From Podocnemis expansa (Eukaryota > Chordata > Testudines > Podocnemididae), in NCBI GenBank assembly GCA_007922195.1, contig ML681971.1, forward strand, positions 4,897,721 through 4,961,720: DNA of 64,000 bases, in the 5' to 3' direction. Under the pieces are notes generated by a model. That model worked only from the letters and a program-made list of their open reading frames with translations. It searched no databases and was not told the origin of the DNA. The position numbers were made by a program, and so were the translations under genes. Positions 43,088 through 54,631 of the stretch are shown piece after piece. Position 1 is the stretch's first letter, and every line of letters starts with the position of its first letter.

Positions 43088-44290
43088 CTGTGTGAGAAAT
43101 GGCAGGGCTGAGAAAAGCATCTTGGAGTTGCACTGGAAGCAGTGCTGGGCCCTCATTCCTGGAATTGTAAATTCTATTGTCTTGGACCAGCCCCAGCAAC
43201 AGTTGTGTCTTCTGCCGGGGAAGATTTACTCATCATGGAACATTCCACTGTGCCAGAGGTGCAGAGCTGTTGACTGGAAGCCATGGATGATCTCAGGCTC
43301 TGGAGCAGTTTGAAGATCAGGACTGAGCCCCTGAACTTGCTGTGACAGTCTTCAGGCAGCTAGCATTGAGAGTAGAACACACATGGGCTAGCATCCTGTG
43401 ATGCTAAGGAGAGACACTGCAGGGGAGTTCTGGGTGAGCTGGATCGCTACAGACTGAAGGCTTCGTGCCCTGGTGCCCTGCATTGCTGTGGATCAGCTGA
43501 GAGGTGACGAAGGTGTGAATAACTGATCCAGTCTTTGTTGACCAGGGTGGGACGGAGGCTGCCCAGAGGTGATCAGCAGCCTGGCTTACAGCTGCTGCTC
43601 ACTGAGATTTAGCCTCCGTAAGCACCCATCAGCTATGACCTGAGCTGACAACCACCATCACCCATTTTCAGCTCCAGCTGCAGCCAGCTGTTCTCCACCC
43701 ATGAGCTAATTCCCACAAGCACTGGGCTACCGTGGCAGCAGTGCGGCAGTTTGCCATGAAGGCTGAGGGAGCTGTGTAAGCTACTCTTCCTAGACTTTCA
43801 GGAACTGAACCGGAGATAAAGCTTTACAAAGAATCCACTGAGTCAGAACCTCTCACACTCTTCATTGGGCCAGCCTAGCCCAGCTTCCCCCTCTGTTTCC
43901 CAGGCCAGTGCAGCCCCTGTTCACCCTGCCTCTGGGGACCTGGCACTAAGGATACATCCATTGCCAACCCCGGTCTCATCCAGCTGGTACTCTGCCATGC
44001 GCCCTTCCCCACAGCAGAATGAGGGCACAATAACTTCCCAAGTGCTTGGCAAGTCTGACAACCAGCTCTGCTGATCTGTTGAGCCAAGTGACACAGAAGT
44101 ATATGAGGGCCTGTTAAAGTTTTGCACTAGACACTAGAGGGTGCATTTGCTGATATTGGGGCACAGCAATGGAAGGCATCAGGCGTCTGTTAGAGGTAGA
44201 AGTGAACTCTGCATTGCATCATACTTTGCAGAGGCTACTGCAGGTCAGGGGAAGATCTGATGCATTTAAAGTGCTTCAAAGTGCCATGTC
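43088..44290. other. Intergenic, nothing recognised
   Basis: Only short frames without domains are present. The sequence has moderate GC and no clear terminal repeats. Confidence 0.4.
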
Positions 44291-44294
44291 TCAA

Positions 44295-44520
44295 ATTGCA
44301 GTGGGGGTCTAGATTGGATATTAGGATATTTTTCCCTAAGAGGATGGTGAAGCACTGGAACGGGTTACCTAGGGAGGTGGTGGAATCTCCATTCACAGAG
44401 ATTTTTAATGTGTGGTCTGACAAAGCCCTGATTGAGATGATTTAGTTGAGGCTGGCACTGCTTTGAGCAGGGTTTGGACTAAATACCTCTTAAGGTCCCT
44501 TCCAGCCCTCTTTTACATGA
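44295..44520 (+). mobile_element. CR1 3'-end fragment
   Basis: The stretch GTGAAGCACTGGAACGGGTT, GGGAGGTGGTGGAATCTCC and GGTCCCTTCCAGCCCTCTTT equals the last part of CR1 ORF2 plus its 3' tail. It is degenerate and lacks the terminal ATTCTATG repeats. Confidence 0.82.
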
Positions 44521-45225
44521 CTGTTTGTTCCAGTATTCCAGCCATTGCTGCTCCCACCCAGAAATCCTGAACTAATTTCCCATTTCAGACTGAAACCAAA
44601 CACTCCAGCTGGAGGAAAAAAACAGGGATGTTTCTCTGCTTCCCTCTCTGAGTTCCACCCCGTCTTCCTGGATTCGATCAGTCCACCAGCTGGAGGCCTG
44701 GGCCCCTTTGGAACCAAACAATATAGTCTTCCTCCCTGTGAGCTCCATAGTCTAGAGGGCTACGTTGGGGGGATGGGGTGGCCATTATGTCTGCCACCTC
44801 AATTGACAGATTCGAGTCAGTTATTCCTGATCTTTCATTTGGAAAATGCTTTGCAGGAAATTGTGTAAAAACGCCAGTCTTTCTTTCTAATAAGAGCCCT
44901 TGCAGGAACACTTCCCTGTTCACTTTTGCAGAGAGACAGTTTTGTTTCACATGTGCTGGATGAATTTGTATGATACAAATCTACACCGATCTCTGCTCTT
45001 TGCCAAGCTCTCTGCCTGATTGCGACATTGAGGCTTCAGTTCTTCTCACAACTAATGCTGCATCCCCTCTTCTTCTGGCCACAATGCCCTCTTCTGTGTA
45101 GCTGTAGATTGCTGCCACACAGAAGGGGCTCAGGATGTTACAGGAGCCTCCTTGGCTTTCTTGTCTCCTTCCCTTGGCTAGACACAGACCTGGTATAGTG
45201 CTGGGTTCTTGGCAGGGCTGGCCCA
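44521..45225. other. Intergenic, nothing recognised
   Basis: No gene or repeat family was recognised. The right edge is the left terminus of the DIRS relic. Confidence 0.4.
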
Positions 45226-45479
45226 AGGTTCTTCTGCAAGCACTGCTTGCATCATTCATTATTAGGTATCTACGTGCCACAGCACACCATTGGTCAGAAA
45301 CTTTTTAGCCCCAGCCTGTCAGAGCAGGCTTGGTGGCCAGTACCCCCTCTGGCCACTCCCATGGCTATTATTTGGCCCCAACCCTGATCCTCCTCAGTTC
45401 CTTTTTCTGCCCCTCAGTGACAGTTTTGGAGCAGCCTGCTCCTTGCGATTATGTAAGCACCTGTCTATCCTACCGTGTA

Positions 45480-47400
45480 TGAGCCGCCCACTCGCTTTGG
45501 AAGATCTGTTCATGGACGTCATTCCACTGAGAACCACTGCTCTTACTGAGTGTACGGACCCGGAGCCAGATGATTGCGCTCAACTGCCGCCTACAATATC
45601 AGGCTTCAAACCCTGTGTTGCTTGTGGCAAGGCTTTCCCACAGGACGACCCTCACGAGAACTGCCTTTGGTGCCTGTGTGAATCCCACCAGCCTACCAAT
45701 TGCTCCATCTGTCAGTCCTTTAAACCAAGGACATTAAAGACAGGGAGCAGAGGCGCCGTGCGTTGGCCCTGGAGCAAGCATGGCAGCCTACCCCTAGAGA
45801 ATCGGAGAACTTTGGAGCTGCCAGCACCACATGCCAGATCGGCACCGGAGCCTTTTTGGTGCTGCTCCCCTCAGGAGCACAAGACGACTCACTTGGCATT
45901 CACCTCAGTGCTGAATTGCAGGTGCTGCTCCAGCTCTCTCCATCCGGGTGACTCTCGGGACTGGGGCAGGAAGCCATGGAGGTCCCCTCCACTCCACAGG
46001 CTTTTGAGATGGCAAAAGCCCTTTTACTTTTGCTCATGCTTCCCCCTCCCAAGCCTCTAAAACAGAGGAAAACCCGCTTTCCTCTTGGGGACATGGACCT
46101 CTCTGGAGTGGCACTGATCGCCGTCCCCTGTATTGGTACCGAGCTCCCTGGTACCACAGCCTAAGGGAGTCTCTTCCTCCCCAAAAAGGCCTGCTGGTAC
46201 CGACCCAGGCTCTACAACAAAGCACCGTAAATCACGCTCTTCCTCTCCTTGGCATAGTAGTGCCACCTCGTTGTTGGCACTGACCAACTTGGTCACTCCT
46301 CGCATCGGTGCTGAATCAAGCCCAACACTTCAGTGCCAGGGAATATCATGTTCCCTGAACCCCAAGGAGGTCAACCCCTCACACAGGGGCAGACAGGCCC
46401 ATCAGGGCTTGCCGGTATCAGATCCCTATCAGCACCAATCTCACAAGTAGTCCCTGCCACAGGAAGCTTCCTCACAGGAAGTTTCCCGCAGTACCGAGGG
46501 GCCCAGGACCACTCTGCCCTTGCCCGCAACCCCTGACAGGGCTCTAAATCCCGAGCCGTGGTCCTACAGGGAGGACACTATGGCCCACTTCTACCTCCTC
46601 TGCTGTGTGGCAGTGCATACTGGCTTAGAGGTTGAACCCATTGGGGGGATCAGAACCCCCTATACAATCCAGGGTTAACATCTTCCCCAGACATGATAAC
46701 GGTACTGGTGCACGCTAGTGTGCATGACCTCATGGGGGTACGCTGGCAGACTTCTGCTTCTATTCCTCAGGTCTCAGATATATCAGGTCCCACTGGAGGA
46801 TTTTCCATTTTTAGTTGACCACCTGGTACCAAGCTCCCTGGTGATGGAAGCTGCCTTAGGGCATGGAAGCCAACATTCCCAAGACCCCTTGCTGAGATCC
46901 AAGCAGGCAAGAGGGCTGGACCTTATGGGTCAGAAGGTGTATTCAGCTTCTGCCTTCCAGTTGTGCATCACAAACCATGAGGCGCTGAAGGGAAGATACG
47001 CTTTGGACATCTGGAAGTCCATGAGAAGATTCCAGGATCTCCTCCCCCAGGAGCACAGGGAGGACTATGACTTCTTCATAGAGGAGGGCATGGCAGCATC
47101 CCGGAACGTACTCTTAGCGGTGTGGGATGCCTCAGACACGGTAAGCTGTGATATAGCCTCGGCCGTCGTTACGAGATGTGCAGCCTGGCTGCAGGAGGCA
47201 GGCCTGCCTCAGGACATGCAGCAGGCCATCCAAGACCTCCCCTTCAAGGCCTGGTCTTTGTTTGTGGAGGCAACAGACCACATACTCCATGGTGCAAGGG
47301 ATCCTAGAGCAGACCTTAGATCACTGGTCATGCTTTCCCCACAGGTGCCCAGCCACTCCCTTAGCCCTCACCATCACCGTGAGGGCCAATGGTAGAGGCA
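45480..47400 (+). pseudogene. DIRS gag remnant
   Basis: The N-terminal Cys block survives at about 45595-45730 (GFKPCVACGKAF, CLWCLCESHQPTNC, CQSFKPRT), parallel to the young element's gag at 640-780. The C-terminal domain survives in another frame at 46718-47395 (YSASAFQLCITNHEALKGRY, AAWLQEAGLPQDMQQAIQDL). Between them the reading is broken by several frameshifts and stops. It is clearly non-functional. Confidence 0.88.
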
Positions 47401-48704
47401 CTTAGCAGGGCCTTCCCCACCAAGTGAGAGACAGAATCATCCCCCCATGACTCCGAGGTCTCCTCCTCCACCAGGGACTTCCCATGAAAGTACTGTGCCC
47501 CTACCAACTCTTTGACCCTCTCAGGTCTCACCCACACCCCTACACACCAACAACCCCTCAGAAATCAGTGGCAGAGGCCCTAAGTGGGACCTCACCCGCA
47601 GCTAGAAGGAAGGGGAGTGCTATACCTTGGTTCCAAAAACCATTCCCCAGATTGGAGTGATGGGTGACCTGGCTCAGAAGGCAGTGGAGGTATGCCAGAT
47701 CACTTCTCCATTCCCTGGGCTTCCATTCCATCTCCTTTTTCTCATCTGCTGCCAGCCGCTGACCTCCAGGCTGATTCTTGGTGTCTGGTTCAAATAACCC
47801 CTTCATTCTCTCCTGGGGTCTTATGCATCCCCTAGCTTGATGCATCCAGGGCTTTTTCGCCAACATTGCTCATGCTACAGCCAGGGATATCCAAGCGCAC
47901 TCAGAATGCTTCCTTTGGTGTCCAGCTCAACCATTTTAGAGCTAAAGTAAACCGTTGGGCACTTGGCATTTAGACTACTTCCTCCTCAGTTACCCTGACC
48001 AGGCTCCGCTCCACTCATGCTAGAGCATGAGTTAGCATGGGCGCATACTGGAGTACTGCACCCACAAAAAATGTACCTGTCTAAATGTTTGTTTTACATG
48101 CAGGACTTGGAATCTACTTATTCGCCGCAGTCCTGCTCCATCCACAACAGGGCTTTATTTCGATAGCCCACACTATTGGGAAAAAGGGTAGACTTTTACC
48201 TCAACCTCCTCCCACCCACCCTATGGTTGGAAAACCAGGCGTCTCATCACCTGGACCCCCTGAGTCATGCAAAAGAAGGGTCAAGAAAACCCCTAATCCT
48301 CCTTATCTGATTCTATAGTTTACTTGAGTTGCCTTGTCACCTCACTCCTAAGGTGACCTGCCCCAGGTTGTACCCAGAAATCATGCGGAATGGAGATGGG
48401 AAGTATTTTAATATTTTTCCCCTACCCTGCTACATGCAAGATCTAACAGCAGGAAGCAGGGAACGTGAGCCCTGACAGGGATACCCTCCAAAAGGTTCTC
48501 TCCCTCTCTCTCTTCTCTCCCCTCCCCCTTTTTCCCCTTGCCTCAGGTTTCCCCTTACAGACCTCTCAGGGCCCCTTGACCCCTCTGTGAGCCTGGACTG
48601 GGCTGACCCTCCTGTTCTGTTTGCATCACTGCACATTGACACTTATCTCTCATGCCAGTTTGTGCTGGCCCTTGACCCTCCCAAGAGAGAAATCAACCAC
48701 CATC
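47401..48704. other. Interior of DIRS relic, not resolvable
   Basis: RT would be expected here by position, but no RT or RNase H motif can be read in any frame. Only short ORFs remain. Confidence 0.4.
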
Positions 48705-48712
48705 ATCCAGAG

Positions 48713-48899
48713 CAGGCGTCTCAAACTCAAATCACCACAAGGACCTCATGAGGACCAGTCATTAGCCCGAGGACCACACCACTGAAACCTTTTCATACAA
48801 TGATATTGCAAATGTCGGTAATAATAGTTTCATTGTGAGCCACAGGAAATAGCTTTAGGGGCTATGTGTGGCCCACAGACCGCACGTATGAGACCCCTG
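48713..48899. mobile_element. hAT-type MITE inside the DIRS relic
   Basis: The ends are CAGGCGTCTCAAACTC and ATGAGACCCCTG. ATCCAGAG (48705-48712) and GTCCAGAG (48900-48907) are target duplications with one mismatch. Confidence 0.8.
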
Positions 48900-49016
48900 G
48901 TCCAGAGGGTAAAGAACAATACACCTACCCTCTCCTTCCTCGATAGGGGTTCCCTGACTTTTCATAAGAGAGCTAAAGGCTTTTAGGATCTTGCAGGAGG
49001 CCCTTCTATCAGAGGT

Positions 49017-49446
49017 GGAGATGTCTACACTTTCATGGGCAGTCTACGTGGGGGACCCATACGTATTTGACCTACGTTGACATCCCATACCTGGAAAGAC
49101 AGACCCATCACGTGGTGGTACATATCTCCGAGGTCCTCAAGCAAAGCGGACAATGTACTGCACTATTCACTTTAGGCAAGTCCATCCTCCGCTGGTGGAC
49201 AAAGGCCAAACTTTTTGGGGGGGCACCGGGGAATCCCAGGGGCAGGGCAGCCCCAGCCCACACAAGCCTCCCAGCCCCGCCCCTTCCCTCCCCTATCTTG
49301 AAATATTTCAATTCCCGCTTTTTTTCTTATTTCAAAATAGCTTTTTGTTAATTTGAAATAAGACGTTTTGAAATAAGGTGTTATTTCAAAATGGCTTGTT
49401 TTGAAACAGATTGTTTTGAAACAAGAGCTTGTGTGTGGATGTAGCC
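49017..49446. mobile_element. Probable TIR element related to 41113-41943
   Basis: The left end (GGAGATGTCTACAC) and right end (GTGTGTGGATGTAGCC) are imperfect inverted repeats. The right part has the TTATTTCAAAATGGCTTGTT palindromic style of the 41113 element. The left boundary is uncertain. Confidence 0.55.
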
Positions 49447-49864
49447 TAACAGATTACTTAACTAAATATCCAGATAAAAGTGATATATCCAGAGTTAAAC
49501 ATAAAGCAATATAGACAGGCTTACAACCCAATCAGCAGTCGGGGACCCCACTTCACGACCCAAGGGCTTCAGCAGGGGAGTGTTGTCCTCCAAGGCACCT
49601 TCAAGGTCCTACCACGAAGTCCCGTGAAGTCAGGGAAACAAGCTATTGTTATAGCCCATTACTTACAGGGAGGGGTGATCAGGCCCTCTCCTGGTCACAT
49701 AGACTGTCTGCTGGGGTGTTGATTCCCACCACCTTTATCCTATAATCTAACACCTAGATAACTACTTGTTTACTACATAGTCTAGCAAAATGGAAATGTG
49801 TTTAGGGGAGGGGGCCTCCATTGCCCACTACTGTTATACCATCACAAAGTCTTCTGTTTGCCTT

Positions 49865-50640
49865 ACAACCAGGTCTCCAGGGATAACCGCCTGAATAAAC
49901 AAAGTTCAGGGCAAGCTGCAAAAAGGAGAGCAGATTCTCCCAGCAGTAACTGGTGGGTTACCTGGAGATAAACTCCCCAACCAGTCACAAACAATGATTC
50001 TGATTGCCCATGCTGTATATCAAGAAGCCACCATAAAACATACTCCGCCCCCTTTACTGCACTCCTGTCACGGGTCCCCAGTACAACCACTAGGTATCTA
50101 AAAAATAGGTTCTTCTGACCCCAAAGGTTCAGCCACATCACCCAGAACAATATAGGATTGGATCTTATGCAACATACCCTGCTGCCAGCCAATCCTTTAG
50201 TAACTAAAACTAAAGGTTTAATATAAAAAGAAAAGAAAATCAGAGTTGTTATACGGTCAAAGTGGATCACTTAAGATTTAGAGTCCATAGAAGATAACTT
50301 CTTGAAGAATTTGGAGTTTGCAGGTTTTAGGCATACATCCAGGGCCTAGATGGGTTTAAGTCCTTGTTTCACAGCTTCAGTTGTTAGAAATCCAGTTTTA
50401 AGAAACAGACCAAATAATCCAAGTGTAGAGTTTGTTCTAATTCTCCCCGTGAGAATTAGCAGGGCGGTTTCGTGACCAGCACTGGCTGGGATCTGAATCC
50501 TGTGCCCCAAACTTTGCCTGAGAAGCTTGGACAGATGTGAGATAAAGTGATTATGTTCCCAACTTCTTTTTATAATTGTAGCTAGCAAGGTGGGCATTTG
50601 CAGGTCAATTCTTCACATGGGCTTTAATGACAATTCTCAG
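49865..50640 (+). repeat. Unclassified long interspersed repeat, copy 1
   Basis: This aligns by eye with 62110-62640 over several hundred bases, sharing AGGGATAACC, AAATAGGTTCTTCTGACCCC, GCCACATCAC, AACTAAAGGTTTAATATAAA and GATTTAGAGTCCATAGAA. No coding domain is seen. It could be part of an LTR retrotransposon. Confidence 0.7.
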
Positions 50641-50811
50641 GTACTTTCTTAAGTGGAGGATAGTAATGTATATTGTCCTTTGAAGTAAAACCTTCACCTC
50701 CTGGGCACCACAGGTAATTACATGTATTAGTACCATTAACAGACAGTTTCCATTGATACATCAAAGGTCCATTTAGATGTTAATGTTCCCTCTTGACCCC
50801 TTCCAGTAGAA

Positions 50812-52761
50812 CAGGGGTACTCAAACTTTTTGCGAGCAGGTCTACATTCAGCCTTCCACCATTCATCAGGGTCCACAAGCAACTAGGCTAGGCCTACTGC
50901 CCTACCTTGCCACCTTGGCCACGGCCGCCAGGTCCCGGATCCCCTGTCATCATGGTGCCTGAGTGACAGCCTTTTACAGGCTATCAGTTGAGGAGGTACC
51001 ATACAAGCAGGCACATCTATATACACTTTTTTAGAACAGTGGAAGAACACTGTTAAATACATTTTAAACTTACTGCGCATTCCTCCCTGCATTGTTTCTC
51101 CAGTCCTTTCTTGTACTCTCTAACAATTTTCCAATGCCTTGTTCTTTCTATCTCATTTCTTATTTGTTCCTTATCTTTACATTAATTTCTTCTCTTCTTT
51201 TAATTAAAGCCAAAGAAAACATTAAGAAGAATGCTGTTCTTCCTAAATAGGTTTGGATCAGACCCTATTTATTTTGAACTACTTTGATGTGATTTATATC
51301 TTTGCTAGCCTGCCTGCTTAGACACTTGACAGGGCAGGAAATGTATATTTATCTGCCTGTAAATCCATAGTGCTACATAAAAAGACCTATCCTGCAAAAA
51401 TGCTGGCTAGTAACTAACTCAATGAGTAGACATCACTACAGTACCACAATTGTAAAGTGTTTACACAGAATGAACCCATTCTTCAACCTGGGAAAGTGCC
51501 CTAATTAAGAGAGTCCAATTAAACAGATTAGAAAATTCTAAAAAGGAGATTTTGTTGGTAATAGCGCTGAATTTACTAAAGCTTCCCACTGATTTCTATC
51601 TGTACTGATCATGGGTCTCGTGGCAGGAGACGAAAGGATAACTCCACGAGATGGAGGGTGTGAGGAGCCAAGCATAGGGTTACCAGATACCAAAGCACGA
51701 AAAGGAGGACATGGAAGTAGGAAAAGGAGGATGTTGGAGGACACATGGAGAAAATGTAGTATTAATGCAATATTCTTCCATTTTTAGGGACCCCTGGAAT
51801 GTTTCTGCCTAAAAATAGGGCGTTCTGTTCCAGCATACTTTAACCCCTGTAAGTAAAAAGCCAGACAAAATCATATGTTTTTAAAGTGCTTGCTGGATGG
51901 CAGATATGTCCTCCTTTTGCCTGACATCTGGTAACCCTAGCCAAGCAAGGCATTAGCGACCAGTGAGGCCAGGTGCATGCAGTTATTACAATGCCATAAA
52001 CTTAGAAAAGTATGCACACAAACCACCCTTGCCCTGAAGAGCTGGCTGTGACGCTGCAGTGAGCAGAGCACATAGCCTTCCCACTTCCACCCTCTCCCCA
52101 GCTGAGGGGCCACCCCAGTAATTGCACCGCACTGGAGGGCGTGACAGTAAATGCAGGGGCAGAAATCACAGCTGCCCCCCTCCCCACAAGGGGCAGGCAT
52201 GGACTGCCCCCCCTTCCCTACAGACTCCAACCGAGGCGGGCCCCAGCTCCATGAATGCTCCTGCCCCCCTGCAAGCTGGCAGCCCCGTTCCATGAGTTCC
52301 TCAAAAGAAGGAGGTATATCCCTATCCCACCTAGAAAATGGATCTAGAGCTGCAGCAATAGATGAATCTGAAGAGCTTACATTAGAACAGACCACCTGGG
52401 AATTCAAGGACTTAGCACACCAGCCTGTGACCTCAGACCACTGAGACTCAAACACAGACTCACCACTGAGCACGCGGATTGGCTGGACAGGCGGCAAAAA
52501 AGGCCCTCCCCTCCGCTCACTTCCCATTGGCTGCTGCCGCCCAACAATCAAATCCGTCTCGCCTTCCTATTGGCCTGAGCTGTGTCCATTCCGCCAAGAG
52601 GCTGTAGGACGCGCCCAATCGCTCGAGCCTGCTCCGCCACTGGAGCCGCTTCAAAGCGGGGGGGGCTTCGCTGGCGGCAGAGGCTCTGGCTGGGGGCAGT
52701 CCACCAGAAGGGTCTTTGCGGTCCGGATTGTGGACCGTGGGCCGCCGTTTGAGTACCCCTG
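50812..52761. mobile_element. 1.95 kb hAT element with perfect target duplication
   Basis: The ends are CAGGGGTACTCAAAC and GTTTGAGTACCCCTG, perfect 15-bp inverted repeats. CAGTAGAA occurs at 50804-50811 and 52762-52769. No intact transposase frame is present. A 265-bp TIR element is nested inside. Confidence 0.9.
51675..51939. mobile_element. Nested 265-bp TIR element with perfect target duplication
   Basis: The ends TAGGGTTACCAGATACC and CATCTGGTAACCCTA match those of the 2 kb element at 14825-16859, including subterminal AAAGGAGGACA. GCCAAGCA is found at both 51667-51674 and 51940-51947. It is an internally deleted relative. Confidence 0.9.
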
Positions 52762-52917
52762 CAGTAGAACAATGGTAACAGATAGGGAAGCAGTTCATTC
52801 AGCTTGCTAACCTCTAAGAAGACATTATGTAAACGTCATCAAGAAACCACTAATGGCACACATGCATACAAAACCCCTAGCCTACTCACTGCCATTGCAT
52901 TTTCCTATAATATGTGT

Positions 52918-53334
52918 GCAAAGCAAGGGCGTCGCTGCCCTGGGGAGGGATCCAGGACACAGCCCCAGGCCCCGCCCCCAGCCCACAGGCCACACCCCAT
53001 GGCCACAGACCATGCCCCCTGCCAGGGGCAGGGCCGGAAGCTGCCGCATGCCGCCACGGGTGGCTGGGCCTGCATCCACAGCTGGGGCCGGGGACTGAAG
53101 CAGCCGCGGGCGGCTGGGTCCCATATCCCCAGCTGGGGCAGGGACAGAGTGGCCACCGCTGCTGCAGGTGGCCTGGCCCTGCATCTCCGGCCAGGGCCAG
53201 GGCCAGAGCAGCTGCTGGCAGCTGGGACCTGGATTTGGCCGGAGACGGGGGTGAGCGGCCGCCAGACCTGAGGCACCGGTGCTGGGATTCAGGGCATGTG
53301 CCCCAGGTGCCAAGCACCAGCAATGCCCCTGCTT
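52918..53334. mobile_element. Probable GC-rich hAT-like MITE
   Basis: Imperfect inverted ends are AGCAAGGGCGTCGCTG and CAGCAATGCCCCTGCT. The interior is GC-rich with repeats of CAGCTGGGGC. Long overlapping ORFs on both strands here reflect composition, not genes. No clean target duplication was found. Confidence 0.55.
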
Positions 53335-54527
53335 CAAAGATTAGATTTAGATCATGTATTTTACAAAGTTGGCCTGGCCTTCTCAGGCCTAGCATGCCAA
53401 CATCCACTCCTGGGACCTGAGGTACACTGTTAATAGTTTCCCTTCCGCCTGGTTAGCAAATGCCCTTCAAAGGAGCTCCTTGATCAAATTGGGACCCCTC
53501 CTGCTAGAATAGGACAATGCAAAAAATGCCATCCTGGTTGCATTTTCACCGCTTTGACCTATAGAACTAAACTAGACTCTCACACACTGAAGCATCAACT
53601 CCCCACCAGTGCAGAGAGGGTGCACTTATTCTCCCCTTTATCCCTGGGGGTGTGACAGTCAGTCGTCACACAATGGTAGACGAAGCATGGGAACTTTTGT
53701 CTTCTTTGGTTCCTTTTAACCACACTCAACATCAAGGGTGTGCAAAGCAGATTAGGATGGCCCACATCAATACTCCATGCCTCCAAGGTAGCGTGACATA
53801 CAGCCTCTCTCTCTGTTCCCTCGTGCAATGTTCTCTCAGGAAAATCTGAGGGTTAACAAGGAGTCCCCCCCTGGTAGGCCAAGAAGCCTACTGTTTAGGC
53901 ATCCTTCCACACTTTGTTTTTGCCTTTATGGGGGTAGCTGTGCTGAAGGCGGGAAAAAAACCAATTCCACCCACCACCAACAGTACGGGTAGTAGTCACC
54001 TAATACTGAATGATGCGAGCAGCGCTCGAAGAGGAATGGTGGGTTACTTACCAGTAACCGTCCTTCTTTGAGATGGGCTGCTCGCATACATTCAGGACCC
54101 TCCCCCTTACTTGGAGTTGGCAACTAGATGGGACTGAGGAGGACCAGGGTCGGGGCCACATATACAGCCACAGGAGTGGCCAGAGGGGGTGTTAGCTGTC
54201 AACCCTGTTCTGACGGGCTAGGGCTAAAAAGTTTCTGACCAATCATGTGCTACGGCATGTAGACACCTAAAACTGAATGTTTGCAAGCAGCCCATCTTGA
54301 AGAAGGACAGTTACTAGTAAGTAACCCACCATTTTTTGGCACACTCAGTGAACCTTGATTTTTGCCTCCTCCCACACACCAAGCAGCTGCAATGAGTGGG
54401 CAACACCAGGCTATAGAGAATGACTGAATTTCCAGGACCCCATCCTCATGCAGCAAATCCAGGTAGCATGCTTATGAAACTGTGCCATGACATATTTTAA
54501 CTTCACATACACAGGTGTGCTCCACAA

Positions 54528-54631
54528 TAGGGACGATGTTACACACAGGAGAAAATATTGGGGCACAGGCCCCCNNNNNNNNNNTAGGGACGATGTTACA
54601 CACAGGAGAAAATATTGGGGCACAGGCCCCC
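54528..54631. other. Assembly gap flanked by a 47-bp duplication
   Basis: Ten N (54575-54584) separate two identical 47-bp copies (54528-54574 and 54585-54631), starting TAGGGACGATGTTACACACA and ending CACAGGCCCC. This is best explained as overlapping contig ends left unmerged. Confidence 0.92.

Larger units (their letters stand above)
45226..54335 (+). mobile_element. Old DIRS retrotransposon relic, split by later insertions
   Basis: The left terminal repeat (about 45226-45420) and the right end (about 54100-54335) are inverted copies of each other: both contain ATTGGTCAGAAACTTTTTAG, CCCTCTGGCCACTCC and GACCCTG/AACCCTG then CTCCTCAGT. An internal complementary region lies at about 53990-54100. 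The family differs from the young DIRS at 391-6175. Gag remnants are at 45480-47400; RT and recombinase are not recognisable. The interior is occupied by at least one hAT MITE, a TIR element, an unclassified long repeat, a 1.95 kb hAT element and an assembly gap just outside its right end. Confidence 0.78.

Noticed and set aside
52882..53420. Several overlapping frames of 120-170 codons on both strands
   Set aside because: They lie in a GC-rich repeat-like block with few stop codons on any strand. No domain or start context favours a gene.
53420..53920. Recombinase remnant of the DIRS relic
   Set aside because: The position fits, but I could not align any frame to the catalytic Arg, His-x-x-Arg or Tyr motifs.
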